A DNA stretch of 35,692 nucleotides from SBAX01 sp964646605 (lineage in GTDB: Bacteria; Planctomycetota; Phycisphaerae; UBA1845), in assembly GCA_964646605.1 (NCBI GenBank), contig CAZYEX010000130.1, positions 1 to 35,692 on the forward strand, read 5' to 3'. The first letter of the stretch is position 1. The number at the start of each line of letters is the position of its first letter. The notes beneath the pieces were generated by a model. The model did not search any database, was not told the origin of the DNA, and worked only from the letters and a program-made list of their open reading frames with translations. Position numbers and translations under genes: made by a program. This document shows positions 34,849-35,692 of the stretch, one piece after another.

Positions 34849-35087
34849 CGAGACCGATGAATCCAGGAGCCCTTTGCGAGGTGCGCACGATACGAATGAT
34901 GCGGTGCCTTCGATCGAAATGGGTTCATCTTCTTGCCCATGGTGTTCACGCGCATCGTATTTACGATCCATCAAGGCGGTAGCCCCCATGGCCACGCAAA
35001 CAACGCGTTTCGACCGCGTATGCTGGGCACTGACTGGGCAGCACAAGGCACTGATGGCGTAAGTGCTTGGTGCGATAGAGTTTAAAG

Positions 35088-35150
35088 GCGAATGGGCGGG
35101 GGGAACAAAAACCCGCGAGCATTATACGTAAGTGCTTACAAAACAATGAC
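35088..35150 (-). repeat. Degenerate attachment-like copy next to copy 2
   Basis: GAATGGGCGGGGGGAACAAA starting at 35089 resembles the GAATGGAGGCGGGGGGAATC start of copy 1. About 30 bases later GTAAGTGCTTACAAAACAATGAC recalls the GTAAGTCGTTAAATGACAAC segment of that copy. It stands about 80 bases before copy 2 and suggests repeated integration at one target. Confidence 0.35.
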
Positions 35151-35167
35151 TTGCGGATGCATCACAT

Positions 35168-35342
35168 TGGAGGCGGGGGGAATCGAATTCCGTTTCCCCC
35201 ATGTTTTGTAAGTTGTTAAACCACAGGCATTTAACCCATAAACACCGGTGAATGCACCGTTTATGAGTCAGACTCAATCAGACCACTCTTGACCCATTGA
35301 GCCGCTCTAAAACCGCATTTACTGGGGACTGACTGGGGACAC
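35168..35342 (-). repeat. Attachment-like direct repeat, copy 2
   Basis: This copy starts with the same GGAGGCGGGGGGAATCGAA (35169-35187) and continues colinearly with copy 1: GTAAGTTGTTAAA, GACCACTCTTGACCC, GAGCCGCT and ACTGGGGACTGACTGGGGAC. The middle is more diverged. On the minus strand it encodes CPQSVPSKCGFRAAQWVKSG, similar to the counterpart frame of copy 1. Its orientation is the same as copy 1, as expected if each marks the left boundary of an element inserted in tandem at one tRNA or tmRNA 3' end. Confidence 0.65.
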
Positions 35343-35430
35343 GATGGGACGGGGAACAGAGAATGGCACAGTGCCCCGGCCCGTCGTGACCACGTTTCGA
35401 CTCTCCACCCCAAACCGCAGCGGTCAACAC

Positions 35431-35692
35431 CTATTCTGCGTCGACCTCCTGTAGGTCCTGTAGGACTGGTTCCAGCCCTTCGGGATCGTAGCCCTTTTCG
35501 GGAAGGCGACTCACGATGTCGTCATACAGATTCCCGTCGAGTATCGGTTCGCGGCTGAGGATCCAGAGGAATTTGCGGCTCGGGTCGCCCACCACGGCGT
35601 ACTCATAATCATTACCGAGCTCGAGAATCCAATAATCGCCTTCAAAGGGCCCGAAGAAAGTGACAGCGAGCTTGGCGTTCGTACTGGGATCG
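35431..35692 (-). CDS. blc: Lipocalin family protein (Blc-like), C-terminal part, runs off the right edge
   Basis: The minus strand is open from the right edge to a TAG at 35431-35433 and encodes 86 residues that begin within DPSTNAKLAVTFFGPFEGDY. The Blc signature is clear: KLAVTFFGPFEGDYWILELG, then YEYAVVGDPSRKFLWILSR and the C-terminal LPEKGYDPEGL. Bacterial Blc is an outer-membrane lipoprotein that binds lysophospholipids or other hydrophobic ligands and helps membrane maintenance. The start, with any lipobox, lies outside the window. It lies just right of copy 2 of the attachment-like repeat. Confidence 0.9.
   Translation of the reverse strand, partial: DPSTNAKLAVTFFGPFEGDYWILELGNDYEYAVVGDPSRKFLWILSREPILDGNLYDDIVSRLPEKGYDPEGLEPVLQDLQEVDAE

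Larger units (their letters stand above)
34669..35087. other. Intergenic region with small palindromes
   Basis: No gene is supported here. The region holds the palindrome at 34699-34713, the 21-bp-spaced repeats at 34809-34848, and a partial copy (around 35010-35042) of the TGGGCACTGACTGGGCA motif seen at the ends of both attachment-like repeats. Confidence 0.5.

Noticed and set aside
34711..35046. Minus-strand frame of 111 codons between the ATPase gene and the right repeat
   Set aside because: The composition is not protein-like, no motif is recognisable, and it runs through palindromes and attachment-like repeat debris.

Overview
The window reads as chromosomal DNA of a planctomycete, most likely a member of the Phycisphaerae. 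The grounds are the high GC content, the secreted proteins with disulfide-rich modules and dockerin-like tails, the IPTL-type C-terminal sorting signals, and a Gram-negative envelope gene set (LolA-like, LolB-like, LpxL-like, lipocalin). No marker gene in the window settles the taxonomy, so this is inference.

Region 1 (about 1-17240) is an aryl-polyene pigment cluster of the xanthomonadin type. A long leftward operon runs from 14474 to 2053. It encodes an acyl carrier protein, a FabZ-like dehydratase, a LolA-like carrier, an LpxL-like acyltransferase, a ketosynthase fused to a chain-length-factor-like ketosynthase, a chorismatase (hydroxybenzoate synthase), a flavin halogenase-like oxidoreductase, an aryl-CoA/ACP ligase, a lipoprotein and an MMPL/RND exporter. 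Rightward genes flank it: a polysaccharide deacetylase and an ABC ATPase on the left, and an ABC-2 permease and a GT2-DUF2062 glycosyltransferase on the right. The expected flow is chorismate to hydroxybenzoate, activation of the aryl starter, type II elongation and dehydration to an aryl polyene, possible halogenation, transfer to a lipid or glycolipid, and export towards the outer membrane. No dedicated ketoreductase is visible.

Region 2 (about 17241-18622) is a graveyard. It holds a degraded tyrosine-recombinase fragment, a possible transposase scrap, and a 174-bp element that begins with a 19-base motif like the 3' end of a tRNA or tmRNA. A related 175-bp copy lies at 35168-35342 in the same orientation. 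The 16.7 kb between them therefore looks like a discrete integrated unit.

Region 3 (about 18790-32847) is the most interesting part: a mirror-image multicopper-oxidase regulon. A soluble PAS histidine kinase and a NarL-type response regulator sit in the centre. To the left, a leftward operon encodes a DNRLRE-domain protein, a 1261-residue oxidase with DNRLRE domains, Cys-rich repeats and a dockerin-like tail, a protein with two cohesin-like domains around a dockerin-like one, and a small cohesin-like protein. To the right, a rightward operon encodes two more multicopper oxidases. Each operon is preceded by the same regulatory layout: a sigma-54-type -24/-12 promoter (GGCACG-N4-TTGC) and, about 105-115 bp further upstream, two GTAGGAC heptamers exactly 21 bp apart, in the same orientation relative to the operon. 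I infer a co-regulated extracellular oxidation system that may be assembled on the cell surface.

Region 4 (about 32848-35692) holds a frameshifted AAA/DUF4143 ATPase gene, a GC-rich hairpin, small palindromes, further degenerate attachment-like repeats, the second 175-bp repeat, and the 3' part of a Blc-type lipocalin gene that runs off the right edge.
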